Source: DASZZX01 sp036260415
GTDB taxonomy: Bacteria > Actinomycetota > Nitriliruptoria > Nitriliruptorales > JAHWKO01
NCBI GenBank assembly: GCA_036260415.1
Contig: DASZZX010000186.1
Location: forward strand, 1-47,124
DNA: 47,124 nucleotides
Direction: 5' to 3'
The translations under genes and the position numbers were made by a program. The notes under the pieces are model-generated. The model made no database searches. It saw only the letters and a list, made by a program, of their open reading frames with translations, and was not told where the DNA came from. Positions 25,518-34,199 of this stretch are shown piece by piece (the first letter of the stretch is position 1; the number at the start of each line of letters is the position of its first letter).

Positions 25518-26666
25518 GTGAGCGAACCCGACGCGGCCCCCCAGCGCAGCGCCCGTCCCCAGACGCCGCTCGAGTCGACCGCTGACGCAGGCCGGCAGGT
25601 GACCCGTCCGCTGCGTCTGGCGGTGGTCGGCGCGACCGGGGCGGTCGGCGAGGAGATGCGCCGCCTGCTGGTGGCCCGAGGCTTCCCGCTGGACGGCGAC
25701 CCGGTGCTGGTGGCGAGCCAGCGCTCGGCCGGCCGCCGTGTGCGCTTCGCCGACCGCGAGCTGGAGGTGCAGGGGCTGGCTCCCAGCGTGTTCGACGGGG
25801 TCGACGCGGCCCTGTTCAGCGCCGGTAGGGACGTGTCACGCGAGTGGGCGCCGGTGGCCGCCGAGCGCGGCGCGACCGTGGTCGACAACTCCTCCGCCTG
25901 GCGTCAGGACCCCGACGTGCCCCTGGTCGTGGCCGAGGTGAACCCGCACGCGCTGCGCCAGCGTCCCCGGCGCATCGTCGCCAACCCCAACTGCACCACG
26001 ATGGTGCTGCTGGTCGCGGTCAAGCCACTACACGACCTGTTCGGCCTGACCGCGATGGTGGCGACCTCCTACCAGTCGGTGAGCGGCGCCGGGGTCAGGG
26101 GGATGGCGGAGCTGCTGGAGCAGACACGCAAGCTGTGCGAGGACCCCGACACGCTGCGGTCCCACGGGGCGCAGGCGGCCGCGACGGTCGAACCCGCCCA
26201 GTTCAGCAAGACGGTCGCCTTCAACGTGCTGCCGCACGCTGGCACCTTCGCCGGCCAGCGCTACACCGACGAGGAGTGGAAGCTGGTCAACGAGAGCCGC
26301 AAGATCCTCGAACTGCCCGACCTGCGGGTGTCCCCGACCTGCGTGCGCGTCCCGGTGCTGGTCGGCCACGCCATCGCGGCGCGGCTGACCTTCCAGCGCG
26401 AGGCCGAGGTCGAGGCGGCGTTGCAGGCGCTGCGCTCGGCACCGGGACTGGTCGTCGAGGACGGCACCGGACGCGACGGCGAACCGCTCGCCTACCCCAC
26501 GCCGCTCGAGAGCGCCGGGCGCGACGAGGTGTTCGTCGGCCGTGTCCGCGCCGACCTCTCCGACCCCCGCTCACTGAACCTGTTCGTGGCGGGCGACAAC
26601 CTGCTGAAGGGCGCTGCCCTGAACACCGTGCAGCTCGCGGAGCTGCTCGCCACCCAGCTGTCGTAG
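25518..26666 (+). CDS. asd: aspartate-semialdehyde dehydrogenase
   Basis: A 382-residue NADPH enzyme reducing aspartyl phosphate to semialdehyde. The Rossmann start is RLAVVGATGAVGEEMRRLL near residue 33, the active-site Cys IVANPNCTTMVLL, the substrate Arg/Glu region SYQSVSGAGVRGMAELLEQT, and the base region VRVPVLVGHAIAARL. The first 30 residues are a non-conserved Pro/Ala-rich extension. The GTG at 25518 has GAGGAGGACGAC upstream and is kept, although a later start would match the family better. It is in operon with lysC. Confidence 0.95.
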   Translation: MSEPDAAPQRSARPQTPLESTADAGRQVTRPLRLAVVGATGAVGEEMRRLLVARGFPLDGDPVLVASQRSAGRRVRFADRELEVQGLAPSVFDGVDAALFSAGRDVSREWAPVAAERGATVVDNSSAWRQDPDVPLVVAEVNPHALRQRPRRIVANPNCTTMVLLVAVKPLHDLFGLTAMVATSYQSVSGAGVRGMAELLEQTRKLCEDPDTLRSHGAQAAATVEPAQFSKTVAFNVLPHAGTFAGQRYTDEEWKLVNESRKILELPDLRVSPTCVRVPVLVGHAIAARLTFQREAEVEAALQALRSAPGLVVEDGTGRDGEPLAYPTPLESAGRDEVFVGRVRADLSDPRSLNLFVAGDNLLKGAALNTVQLAELLATQLS

Positions 26667-26853
26667 CCGGGCCCGGCGAGAGCCGCTCCCGGCCATCACG
26701 CCGCCCGGTCATGCCGGGGCCCTGGACCGACACGTCGACGGCGTCCGGATCATGCCCCTCGAGGTCCATCCTCACCAGCTCGGTGACCTGCGCCCCCTGC
26801 GAACACCGCGACGTCGGCGCGGGCGCCGCCCGCGCGACCCGCCGACCGGCACC

Positions 26854-28395
26854 TCAGCCGGTTGGGGACTGCAGATCGACGATCGCGGCGCCGGTCGCGA
26901 GCACCGCCGCCACGCCGGCCGGGTCCAGGGGTGGCGAGAACAGCGCGCCCTGGGCGTGCTCGAAGCCCAACCCTCGCAGGACGGGCAGCTGGGCTGCGTC
27001 GTCGACACCCTCGGCGACCGTCTCGATGCCTCGCCCGCGGCAGAACTCGATCACCGCGCGCAGCAGCTCCAGGTGGGCGTCGCCCGCCTCGTTGGTGAAC
27101 GACCGTTCGATCTTCAGCAGGTCTATCGGCAGACTCCGCAGGTAGGCGAGGCTGGAGTAGCCGCTGCCGAAGTGGTCGATGGCCAGCCGGACCCCCAGGT
27201 CCTTGAGCTGTCGTAGCCGGTCGATGCCACCGTCGCTGTCGGCAACCAGCGCTGCCTCGGGGAACTCGAGCAGTAACGCCTGTGGCGCGAGCCCGCTCGC
27301 TGACAGGGCCTGCGCGACGTCGTCCACGAACCCGTGCCCGAGCAGCTGCCGCGGCGACACGTCGATGCTGATGTGGGGCGGGTGGTGGTGCGGGAACCGT
27401 CGCTGCCACTCCTGCAGCTGACGGCACGCCTCGTGCAGCAGCGACCGGCCCAGCGACACGATCATGCCCGTCTCCTCGGCGACGGGCAGGAACTGGTCAG
27501 CGGTGAGCAGTCCCCGGTGGCGGTGGCGCCATCGAACCACGGCCTCGACTCCGCTCAGCCCGCGGTCCTCGATCGCCACGACCGGCTGGTAGAACAGCTC
27601 GAACTCGCGTGCCTCGATAGCGCGCGCGAGGTCACCCTCGCGTTCCAGCTGCTCGATCAACGACACGTGCATGGCGGTCTCGAAGACACGGTAGCGGTCC
27701 TTGCCGGCGTCCTTCGCCGCGTACATGGCGATGTCGGCGTCGCGTAGCAGATCCTCGGGGGTCTCGTCCCCCGCGCTGACGGCGATGCCGATGCTGGCGT
27801 GGGTCCTCACCTGCGTCCCACCGATGTCCACGGGCTGGCGGATGGCGGCCAGCAACCGCTCGGCGACGCGCGCCACCCCGCCCAGCACCTCCAGGTCCTC
27901 CAGCAAGACGGCGAACTCGTCGCCGCCCAGACGCGCGGCGGTGTCCTCGGCACGCACCGAAGAGCGGATGCGCTCCGCGACGGCGACCAGCAGAGCGTCA
28001 CCCGCGGCGTGCCCCATGCTGTCGTTGACCGCCTTGAACCCGTCGAGGTCGAGCACGAGCAGCGCCAGCCGGCCGTGCCGGGCGGCCCGTCGCCCTGCCT
28101 GGGCGAGACGGTCGGCGAGCAGCGCCCGGTTGGCCAGCCCCGTGAGCGGGTCGTGGAACGCCTGGTGGGTGACCTGGAACTCGAGCGTGCGGCTGCTGCG
28201 GGTGCCACGCCACTCCAGGACCTCCCCGACGACGAACCCGCTGGCGAGGACAGCCGCCAGCACCCAGCTGACCTCGATCCCGAGAAAGACGACCGCCGCG
28301 ACCTGCACGGTGATGCGCGCGGCGCGACCGGCGAACGAGGTGGTCCGTGCGGCCGCGTCGATGTCCTGCTCCGGCACGGCTCGGTCGTCCAGCAC
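26854..28395 (-). CDS. GGDEF-EAL protein with active-looking cyclase and degenerate EAL domain
   Basis: About 513 residues. Two membrane helices (residues 26-62) anchor a GGDEF domain that has LGGDEFAVLL and an inhibitory RAED I-site exactly five residues before it, so c-di-GMP synthesis with product inhibition is expected. The EAL domain departs from active enzymes: EAL is EAV (GVEAVVRW), the Asn of the NVS motif is Asp (SIDVSPRQL), DDFG is DHFGSG, and KID is KIE. Hydrolysis is therefore unlikely; it may only bind c-di-GMP. The GTG at 28395 is favoured; 28416 is possible. It follows the MazG-like gene closely and converges with asd. Confidence 0.9.
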   Translation of the reverse strand: MLDDRAVPEQDIDAAARTTSFAGRAARITVQVAAVVFLGIEVSWVLAAVLASGFVVGEVLEWRGTRSSRTLEFQVTHQAFHDPLTGLANRALLADRLAQAGRRAARHGRLALLVLDLDGFKAVNDSMGHAAGDALLVAVAERIRSSVRAEDTAARLGGDEFAVLLEDLEVLGGVARVAERLLAAIRQPVDIGGTQVRTHASIGIAVSAGDETPEDLLRDADIAMYAAKDAGKDRYRVFETAMHVSLIEQLEREGDLARAIEAREFELFYQPVVAIEDRGLSGVEAVVRWRHRHRGLLTADQFLPVAEETGMIVSLGRSLLHEACRQLQEWQRRFPHHHPPHISIDVSPRQLLGHGFVDDVAQALSASGLAPQALLLEFPEAALVADSDGGIDRLRQLKDLGVRLAIDHFGSGYSSLAYLRSLPIDLLKIERSFTNEAGDAHLELLRAVIEFCRGRGIETVAEGVDDAAQLPVLRGLGFEHAQGALFSPPLDPAGVAAVLATGAAIVDLQSPTG

Positions 28396-28439
28396 GCGGC
28401 GCCCCGATCTCCTCACGGGTGCGTGGACGCCAGCGTACG

Positions 28440-28739
28440 TCACCGCCCGGCGGGGTCCGGGCACGTGCAGCGACGAGCAGCGCACTTGGGGCAGCCGTGC
28501 GCGTACCGGGCGGACACCGTCTCGTCCAGGGGGACATCGGCGAGGTCGGCCAGCGACACCAGCCACGCCAGGACGTCGGCGAACTCCTCGCGGCGCTGCC
28601 CGGCATCGCCGCGGAACAGTGCCCGCGACAGCTCGCCGACCTCCTCGACGAACCACGCGTAGGTGCGCGGCAGCCCACGTCGGCGGTCACGCTCCCCGTA
28701 CGTGTCGCGGACGAGTCGTTGCAGGTCGGCGATGTCCAC
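28440..28739 (-). CDS. MazG-like nucleotide pyrophosphohydrolase
   Basis: A 99-residue protein. The MazG catalytic pattern is present as WFVEEVGELSRAL and QRREEFADVLAWL (ExxE then ExxD), which binds Mg2+ and cleaves NTPs to NMP plus pyrophosphate. The C-terminus carries a Cys cluster (GCPKCAARRCTC) like the short zinc-knuckle tails of some MazG homologues. The GTG at 28739 was chosen for GAGGAG 4 nt upstream. It ends about 45 nt before the GGDEF gene and is probably cotranscribed. It is likely a nucleotide-pool house-cleaning enzyme; the exact nucleotide is unknown. Confidence 0.85.
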   Translation of the reverse strand: MDIADLQRLVRDTYGERDRRRGLPRTYAWFVEEVGELSRALFRGDAGQRREEFADVLAWLVSLADLADVPLDETVSARYAHGCPKCAARRCTCPDPAGR

Positions 28740-28823
28740 GCGGCTCCTCGCTCGTGCCCAGCGTGCGACGCCGGAGGCTACGCCTGGCCCGGCCTGCGCG
28801 ACCATCCCGGTGGCCCACGGGTG

Positions 28824-29855
28824 TCAGGGGGTCACCTGCATGCTGGCGTGCCAGTCCCAGCCCGAGTGAAGCACCAGGCCGTGCAGCCGGCTGCGACGCT
28901 CCGCCTGCTCGTCGGCGGCGCTGCGCAGCTCCTCCACCGGTCGGCAGGGCACGCCGGCCGCACGCAGCTCCTCGATGTCAGGCAGCGGCGGGGCCTCCTG
29001 GGTCCGGGCGAGGAACGTCTCGGGCATGGTCGACAGGAAGCCGTCGATCGCCTCGCGCGCCGGGTGGGTCACGCTCGCCGGTGGCCGGGCCGACGGGTCG
29101 ACCGCGACGCACAAGAGCAGTAGGGCGTCGTCCAGCCGGGCGATGGCCGGGGCGATCGCCGCCTCGCGGTCGGACGTCTGGAAGTAGTGCAGCACCGGGT
29201 ACGTCAGGTGGTGCTCGGCCAGCCGCGCCAGCTCGGGTGTGAGCGCCATCAGGTGGTCGGCCAGCGCGGGGAAGCGAGTCCCGTCCCACGCCATGGTCAC
29301 GATCCGGGCGGGCCGCGACCCCAACGCGCTCAGGGCACGGGCCACCCGGCGACGTTCCGACGCCGCCGACGCCAGCGGCATCAGGTACGTGATGGCCAGC
29401 GTCACCAGGAACAGCCCCGCGCCTGCCGCCATGCCCGTGAGCACGTGCCACAGCGGCGTCGAGGCCTGAAGACCGCTGCCTCCGAGCGTGAACACCGTGT
29501 ACATGGCGTAGGCGAGCCGCTCCCAGGCACCCACCGGATCGTTGCCCGGCGAGGTGACGACCGAAGTCTGGGAGGACGAGAACACCAGGAACCAGCCGGT
29601 CACCATCATCGCGATCCACGACGACATGACCGCCAGCGTGATCACCGGTCCGGCGAGGTAACGCAGGATTGGCCGCGGCAGCCACCGGTCGATCGCGATC
29701 GTCACGATCCATAGTCCCTGCCCCAGCCACCGCACGATGACGCCCCCACGGGTGCTGACACGCACGGTCGTCGCGACCGCGTCCGCTGCAGCCATCAGGA
29801 TCAGTCCCGCCCCGACGACCATTGCGACAAGCCCCACCGTCCTGCTCCTCACCAC
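28824..29855 (-). CDS. ion-channel-like membrane protein
   Basis: 343 residues. There are four membrane segments: residues 6-27, one near 68-92 (ILRYLAGPVITLAVMSSWIA), a pore-helix region YAMYTVFTLGGSGLQAST and LTGMAAGAGLFLVTLAITYL. The layout matches two-helix potassium-channel domains, but the selectivity filter is TLGGSG instead of TVGYG, so potassium selectivity is doubtful. The remaining 180 residues are a cytosolic helical domain of unknown role. The start at 29855 (GTG) is tentative; GTG 29837 has GAGGAG 8 nt upstream and is as good. It follows the Asp-box gene by about 27 nt. Confidence 0.75.
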   Translation of the reverse strand: MVRSRTVGLVAMVVGAGLILMAAADAVATTVRVSTRGGVIVRWLGQGLWIVTIAIDRWLPRPILRYLAGPVITLAVMSSWIAMMVTGWFLVFSSSQTSVVTSPGNDPVGAWERLAYAMYTVFTLGGSGLQASTPLWHVLTGMAAGAGLFLVTLAITYLMPLASAASERRRVARALSALGSRPARIVTMAWDGTRFPALADHLMALTPELARLAEHHLTYPVLHYFQTSDREAAIAPAIARLDDALLLLCVAVDPSARPPASVTHPAREAIDGFLSTMPETFLARTQEAPPLPDIEELRAAGVPCRPVEELRSAADEQAERRSRLHGLVLHSGWDWHASMQVTP

Positions 29856-29882
29856 GTCCCGGGCGGCACGGCTGCCGCGAGG

Positions 29883-32204
29883 TCAGTGTCGCGTGCGGTG
29901 CGCCGACCGGCGACGACGCCATGTGGCGGAACCGACCAGCAGCAGCGACGCGACGGCGAGCAGTGATCCGCCCCCTCCGGTGGCCGGGGTGGGTGCGGGC
30001 TGAGCCTGACCGCCGACCCTCGGAGGTTCACCTGGCGACCCCCCCCTCGGCGGCGACTGGTCAGGCGCGGCCTCGGGGCAGTCGCCGGTGGGGACGCGCC
30101 ACGCGACCAGCTCCTGGAAGGGTGAGCGTGCGAGCCCGACATCGAACGTCGGATCGCGCGACAGGTCGTTGGCCAGGTGCGTGTCGTTGAAGATCGCGAC
30201 CGTGGTGCACCGATCGGCGACCAGGCCCTGGTAGTCGCCGATGAAGTGTCCGGACGTCGAGATCGGCGGGTTGATGGACGGATCCCACATCTCGTGCGAC
30301 AGGCGGGTTTCCTCCCAGGTTCGGCCCTGGTCGCCGGAGCGGGCCAGGAACGCGTCGATGAAGAAGTTCTCCGGGTCGGAACGGCGATCGAAGAAGCTGA
30401 CGTCGAGGTCACCGTCAGGTCGGACGACGACGTACTGCTGGAACTGATCGGCGTTGGTGCCGTCCTGGTTCACCTCGACCGGCTCGCTCCACGTCAGTCC
30501 ACTGTCGGCCGATCGGACCAGGAGGATGTCGGCCTGCTTGCCGTCGGCGTCGCCCTGCGGCTGCGGCGCGTCACGGTACGCCGCGTAGGTGAGGTACAGG
30601 CCGCCGTCGGGAGCCACGGCCATGATCGGCAGGGACAGGTTGCGGAAGCTCTGGCCTGGGAACGTGCGCGGGATCCCCTCGAAGCGCGCCGCCAGGGTCA
30701 GCTGGGGCCAGCTGCGCCCGCCGTCGACCGACCTCGCGACCCACAGCTCCGACTCCAGCCCGGCTGCCCCCGGCGCGTAGTGCAGCCAGGTGGCGTAGAA
30801 CGTGTCCTCGTCGGTCGTGTCGGCGACGACGTGCACACCGATCACGAGCTGCTGGGAGGGCGGCGAGATGGCGACGGGCTCCTCGGGCCAGGTCCTGCCC
30901 GCGTCGGTCGAACGCTCGCACGCGATCTGCTGTTTGATGGCGGGTGACACGTTCTGCCCCCAGCACGCGACCATGGTCCCGGTGCGGCCGTCCCCGTCGG
31001 GGCCTGCGTTGTTGACCGCGAACGTGTTCTTGTCGTCGAGGAACAGGGCCTGCTCCAGGCCCGTCGCGTAGCTGTTGATCACGATCCGGTCGGACCAGGT
31101 GTCCCCGGTCCGCAGGTCGTCCGCAGCCACGCTCTCCCAGCGGTGCAGGGACATCCCCCAGCCCTGCCCCTCGCCCACCACGGGTAGGTCCACCGTCTCG
31201 AACACGGGTGCGTCGAGCACCATCGCGTAGACGTTGCCCTCGTCGTCGAACTGCAGCCAGACGTCGGAGGTGATGTACTCCTCGGCGGCGTCGCCCGCAC
31301 CGCGCGGGTCGTGAGGATCCTCGGGGTCGTCGGGGTCGTCGACGTCCTCGGGCCCCGTCCCTCCGAGGTCGGGGTCCTCCTCGGGGTAGCAGGTGTTGTC
31401 CGGCCACGACCCGGGCGGTGCCTGGCGCGCGGGGCAGACCCCCAGCTGCCCCAGATCGCTCCAACCGACACCGCCGTCGAAGGACACGTACGTGCCGATC
31501 TTGAACTCGTACTCCTGCAGGGAGTCGCGGTCGCGGTTGTACATCTTGGATCCCGCGACGAGCGTCGCCGGGTCGGTCGGGCTCTGCGCCAGGTGCGGCT
31601 CCGAGCGCGACCGGAAGCCACGCGCAGGATCGCTGACCAGGTGTTCCTGGACGCCCGGCGGCTGGTCGACGTCCGGAGGCAGCTTGTTGCGTGTGACGAA
31701 CCGGGCCGTGGCGGTGTACTGCGACTCGGCGACCGCCCAGTACACGACCTGGATCAGGTAGTAGCCGGACACCTCGGGGATGGTGGTGGATTCCTCCTCG
31801 CCGGCGACGTCAGCGGAAGAGGCGACCAGTTCCCCGCGCCGGCCCTGGTCGTCGCTCGCGTAGACGTACAGGTCGAAGTCGCTGGCGAGGTTGGGCCGGT
31901 AGTCCCCGAGGCTCACCTGGACCCCTCCGCCCCACGACTGCCAGAACGTCGTCTCGACGTCCACATGGAGCAGGGTCACGTCGCAGTAGTCCGACGGGCT
32001 CGTGCCACACGGCTGGCCGGACGCTGCGTCGTACCCGGTGTTCGCCCCGGTCGCGACCGCGCCGTCCCACGAGAAGGACCGGTCGGGGCGCACGGTCCCC
32101 CGGCGGTCCGGTCCGGTGGACGCGCCGGTGGCCGCGGGTGCGGCCGGGACGGCCGCCAGAAGGATCACGAGCGCCCCGACAGCGATCCGGTGTGGACCGC
32201 CCAT
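29883..32204 (-). CDS. secreted Asp-box (sialidase/BNR-like) protein with sortase-like tail
   Basis: A 773-residue protein. The signal peptide (AVGALVILLAAVPAAPAATG) ends near residue 28. A beta-sandwich prepeptidase-like domain follows (residues 40-170), then a beta-propeller with five Asp-box motifs: SFDGGVGW, STDAGRTW, SVDGGRSW, SADSGLTW and SGDQGRTW. A very acidic insert (GPEDVDDPDDPEDPHDPRG) lies near residue 290 and may bind calcium. The C-terminus is a cell-wall sorting-type signal: TPATGGGG, a hydrophobic helix and RRRRSAHRTRH. It is probably anchored to the wall. True sialidase activity is not assured, since the catalytic FRIP Arg was not identified. Start ATG 32204. Confidence 0.85.
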   Translation of the reverse strand: MGGPHRIAVGALVILLAAVPAAPAATGASTGPDRRGTVRPDRSFSWDGAVATGANTGYDAASGQPCGTSPSDYCDVTLLHVDVETTFWQSWGGGVQVSLGDYRPNLASDFDLYVYASDDQGRRGELVASSADVAGEEESTTIPEVSGYYLIQVVYWAVAESQYTATARFVTRNKLPPDVDQPPGVQEHLVSDPARGFRSRSEPHLAQSPTDPATLVAGSKMYNRDRDSLQEYEFKIGTYVSFDGGVGWSDLGQLGVCPARQAPPGSWPDNTCYPEEDPDLGGTGPEDVDDPDDPEDPHDPRGAGDAAEEYITSDVWLQFDDEGNVYAMVLDAPVFETVDLPVVGEGQGWGMSLHRWESVAADDLRTGDTWSDRIVINSYATGLEQALFLDDKNTFAVNNAGPDGDGRTGTMVACWGQNVSPAIKQQIACERSTDAGRTWPEEPVAISPPSQQLVIGVHVVADTTDEDTFYATWLHYAPGAAGLESELWVARSVDGGRSWPQLTLAARFEGIPRTFPGQSFRNLSLPIMAVAPDGGLYLTYAAYRDAPQPQGDADGKQADILLVRSADSGLTWSEPVEVNQDGTNADQFQQYVVVRPDGDLDVSFFDRRSDPENFFIDAFLARSGDQGRTWEETRLSHEMWDPSINPPISTSGHFIGDYQGLVADRCTTVAIFNDTHLANDLSRDPTFDVGLARSPFQELVAWRVPTGDCPEAAPDQSPPRGGSPGEPPRVGGQAQPAPTPATGGGGSLLAVASLLLVGSATWRRRRSAHRTRH

Positions 32205-32235
32205 GCCCCTTCTTCTGCCGAGAGGTAGGGAGCCT

Positions 32236-32289
32236 ACTGCGTCGTGCAGTTCGACTGCGTCGTGCAGTTCGACTGCGTCGTGCAGTTCG
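32236..32289. repeat. three perfect 18-bp tandem repeats, each containing a dyad
   Basis: The unit ACTGCGTCGTGCAGTTCG occurs three times without a mismatch (32236, 32254, 32272). Each contains the inverted repeat ACTGC-GTCGT-GCAGT. The array begins 31 nt upstream of the Asp-box gene start and abuts a possible minus-strand -10 (TAGGCT, about 32230-32235). It looks like an operator array, or slippage of such a site. Confidence 0.8.
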
Positions 32290-32291
32290 TG

Positions 32292-32352
32292 TTGTCGCGG
32301 AGGTCAGTGTGGCGTGCGGTGCGCCGACCGGCGCGACACCGCGTGGCGGAAC
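32292..32352. repeat. imperfect duplicate of the 3' end of the Asp-box gene
   Basis: This segment matches 29871-29933 closely (shared AGGTCAGTGT and GCGTGCGGTGCGCCGACCGG, then GTGGCGGAAC). On the minus strand it encodes RRSAHRTPH and a stop, against RRSAHRTRH and a stop at the end of the Asp-box gene. It is therefore the vestige of a paralogue's sortase-type tail just upstream of the intact gene, left after deletion of the rest. Confidence 0.7.
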
Positions 32353-32404
32353 AGGGTCGGCATCGACCGGCCGGCTCCGGCTCAGCTCGCTTCCGGGCCG
32401 ACGG

Positions 32405-33325
32405 TCAGGGCCCGCGCGGTTGAAGGGGGTGGCCCCCGAAGCCGTGGCGCATCAGCGCAACTGCCTTGGCCATGGGCGTCGTTGGGGCGCGGTGCCCGTC
32501 GCGGTACAGCATGAGCATCTGCTGGGACAGCGCCACGACCGGGGCGGGGATGTCCTGCCGGGACGCCCACTCCACCACCCACTTCACCTCGCCGGTGTCC
32601 TCCACGAACGAGGACAGCTCGTGCAGCGCCCCCGGGTCGTCGGCGAGTGCCTGACCCATCAGCTCGACCAGCCAGCTGCGGATGACCGAGCCGTGGTTCC
32701 AGTTGTCGAACAGCGCCGGCAGATCGAGGTCGCGGCCGGAGCGAACCAGGAGCTCGACGCCTTCGGCGATCGCCTGCAGCATTCCGAACTCGATCGCGTT
32801 GTGGACCAGCTTGACGAAGTGGCCGCTGCCGGACGGACCGGCGTGGATGACCGCCCGATCATCGACGGCGAGGTCGACCAGCAACGGGCGCACGACCTCG
32901 AACACCGCAGCGTCGCCTCCCACCATGAAGCAGGCGCCGTGGCGAGCCCCGGAGATGCCACCGCTGGTGCCGATGTCCAGGAAATGGACCCCAAGATCGG
33001 CCAACCTCCGGTGGTGGTCCTCGGCATCCGTCCACAGCGAGTTGCCCCCGTCGGCAACGATGTCGCCGGGGTCGAGCAGTCCGGCGAGCCCCTCCACGGT
33101 CCGGTGGACGGGTGGGCCGTGCGGGACGTAGAGCAGCACGACGCGCGGTGGCCGCAGCTGTCCCACGAGGTCGTCCAGGGAGGTCGCCGGCACGAGCCCG
33201 TCGGGCTCCAGGGCCCGCGCCTCGCTGACGTCGATGCTGTAGCCGACCACGTCGTGACCCGACGCCAGCGCCTGCCGTGACAGCGCGGCGCCCATCCGTC
33301 CCAGACCCACGATCCCGACGCGCAT
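32405..33325 (-). CDS. gnd: 6-phosphogluconate dehydrogenase, short (NAD-type) form
   Basis: A 306-residue enzyme of the oxidative pentose-phosphate route converting 6-phosphogluconate to ribulose 5-phosphate and CO2. The dinucleotide motif MRVGIVGLGRMGAAL is at the start, with VADGGNSLWTDAEDH and the signature FLDIGTSGGISGARHGACFM, then catalytic SGSGHFVKLVHNAIEFGMLQ. The length of about 300 residues is that of the short NAD-preferring class found in actinobacteria. The ATG at 33325 fits the nucleotide-binding motif; the ribosome site is weak. It stands alone, 203 nt from the copper-type operon, with nothing recognised in between. Confidence 0.93.
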   Translation of the reverse strand: MRVGIVGLGRMGAALSRQALASGHDVVGYSIDVSEARALEPDGLVPATSLDDLVGQLRPPRVVLLYVPHGPPVHRTVEGLAGLLDPGDIVADGGNSLWTDAEDHHRRLADLGVHFLDIGTSGGISGARHGACFMVGGDAAVFEVVRPLLVDLAVDDRAVIHAGPSGSGHFVKLVHNAIEFGMLQAIAEGVELLVRSGRDLDLPALFDNWNHGSVIRSWLVELMGQALADDPGALHELSSFVEDTGEVKWVVEWASRQDIPAPVVALSQQMLMLYRDGHRAPTTPMAKAVALMRHGFGGHPLQPRGP

Positions 33326-33528
33326 CAGACGGTCGTCGGGCGGCGCTGCAACGCCTGCAAGGTACAACCGCCCCGTCGCCTGCGACCCACCGTACCGACG
33401 ACGACCGCGATCACGAGGTCGGCGTGCGCTCCGTCGACAGGGGACGCCCGTCCACTCCGTCGTCGGACGCAGGCCCATCGACCCGGTCGGATCGGGTCCT
33501 CGTCGGTGGACCCCGGTGAACCGCGCCG

Positions 33529-34188
33529 TCAGCGTCCCCCGCCGGGCCAGGTCAGCAACGGCATGTTGACCACGACGCCGGTCGGCTCCAGGATGGTCGA
33601 CCCATCCGCCGCGGCGGCCTCGACCTCCCCGGCGGTGGTCAACACCCGAGCCCTATCCTGATCGGTCCAGGTGACGACGATGATCTCACGCAGCGGCGAG
33701 TAGGTCTCGTCGCCGGGAGCGCTGTCGAACACGTCGGGTTGGAAGCCGATCGGTCCGGCGGGCGTGTCCCGGGGAACGATGCCGTTCGTGAACACGTAGA
33801 CGGTCCCCACCGTCTCGTCCGGGGCTTTGGCCAACGCCGGGACCACCGGCACCGGCGAGCCCATCATCGATCCCAGCAGACGGGCGATGATCGGGTCGGA
33901 GACCTCGGTGTGGATGAAGGCGATCGGCTCGCCGTCGTAGTAGCCGAACACCGGCGGGACCCGCGGTGCGTCGGCCGCAACCTGCCCCATCCCGCCCATC
34001 GGCCCACCCCGGCCCAACCCGTAGGTCCACCAGGCGCCGAACCCGAGCGTGACGGCGGCGATGACCGACCCGACGACGACCCAGGAACGCACCGACCTGC
34101 CGTCGACCTCCGCGTCGAGCCAGCGACCTCGCCGTTGCCCGCTCTCAGCGCCGGCCTTGGTCCGGTTCCCCACGGTCGTGGGAGTCAC
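33529..34188 (-). CDS. membrane-anchored protein of unknown function in copper-type operon
   Basis: A 219-residue protein. The N-terminus is cytosolic and basic, with one membrane helix (VVVGSVIAAVTLGFGAWWTY, about residues 33-52). The extracytoplasmic domain has a Gly/Met-rich start (GGPMGGMGQ) and conserved-looking motifs YYDGEPIAFIHTEVSDPIIA, TVYVFTNGI and VNMPLLTWPGG. The GTG start at 34188 has GGAGACGAC upstream and lies 11 nt from the P-type ATPase stop, so it is the third gene of that operon. The Met/His content would suit a copper-related periplasmic role, but this is inference. Similar proteins occur in other actinobacteria without a known function. Confidence 0.75.
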   Translation of the reverse strand: MTPTTVGNRTKAGAESGQRRGRWLDAEVDGRSVRSWVVVGSVIAAVTLGFGAWWTYGLGRGGPMGGMGQVAADAPRVPPVFGYYDGEPIAFIHTEVSDPIIARLLGSMMGSPVPVVPALAKAPDETVGTVYVFTNGIVPRDTPAGPIGFQPDVFDSAPGDETYSPLREIIVVTWTDQDRARVLTTAGEVEAAAADGSTILEPTGVVVNMPLLTWPGGGR

Positions 34189-34199
34189 GCTGTCGTCTC

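Noticed and set aside
26667..26853. Small plus-strand gene after asd
   Set aside because: The frame continues deep into the antisense of the GGDEF gene and has no ribosome site or family motif; it is the gap between convergent genes.
32236..32289. Possible CRISPR-like repeat array
   Set aside because: Three 18-bp units are directly abutting with no spacers, and no cas gene is present.
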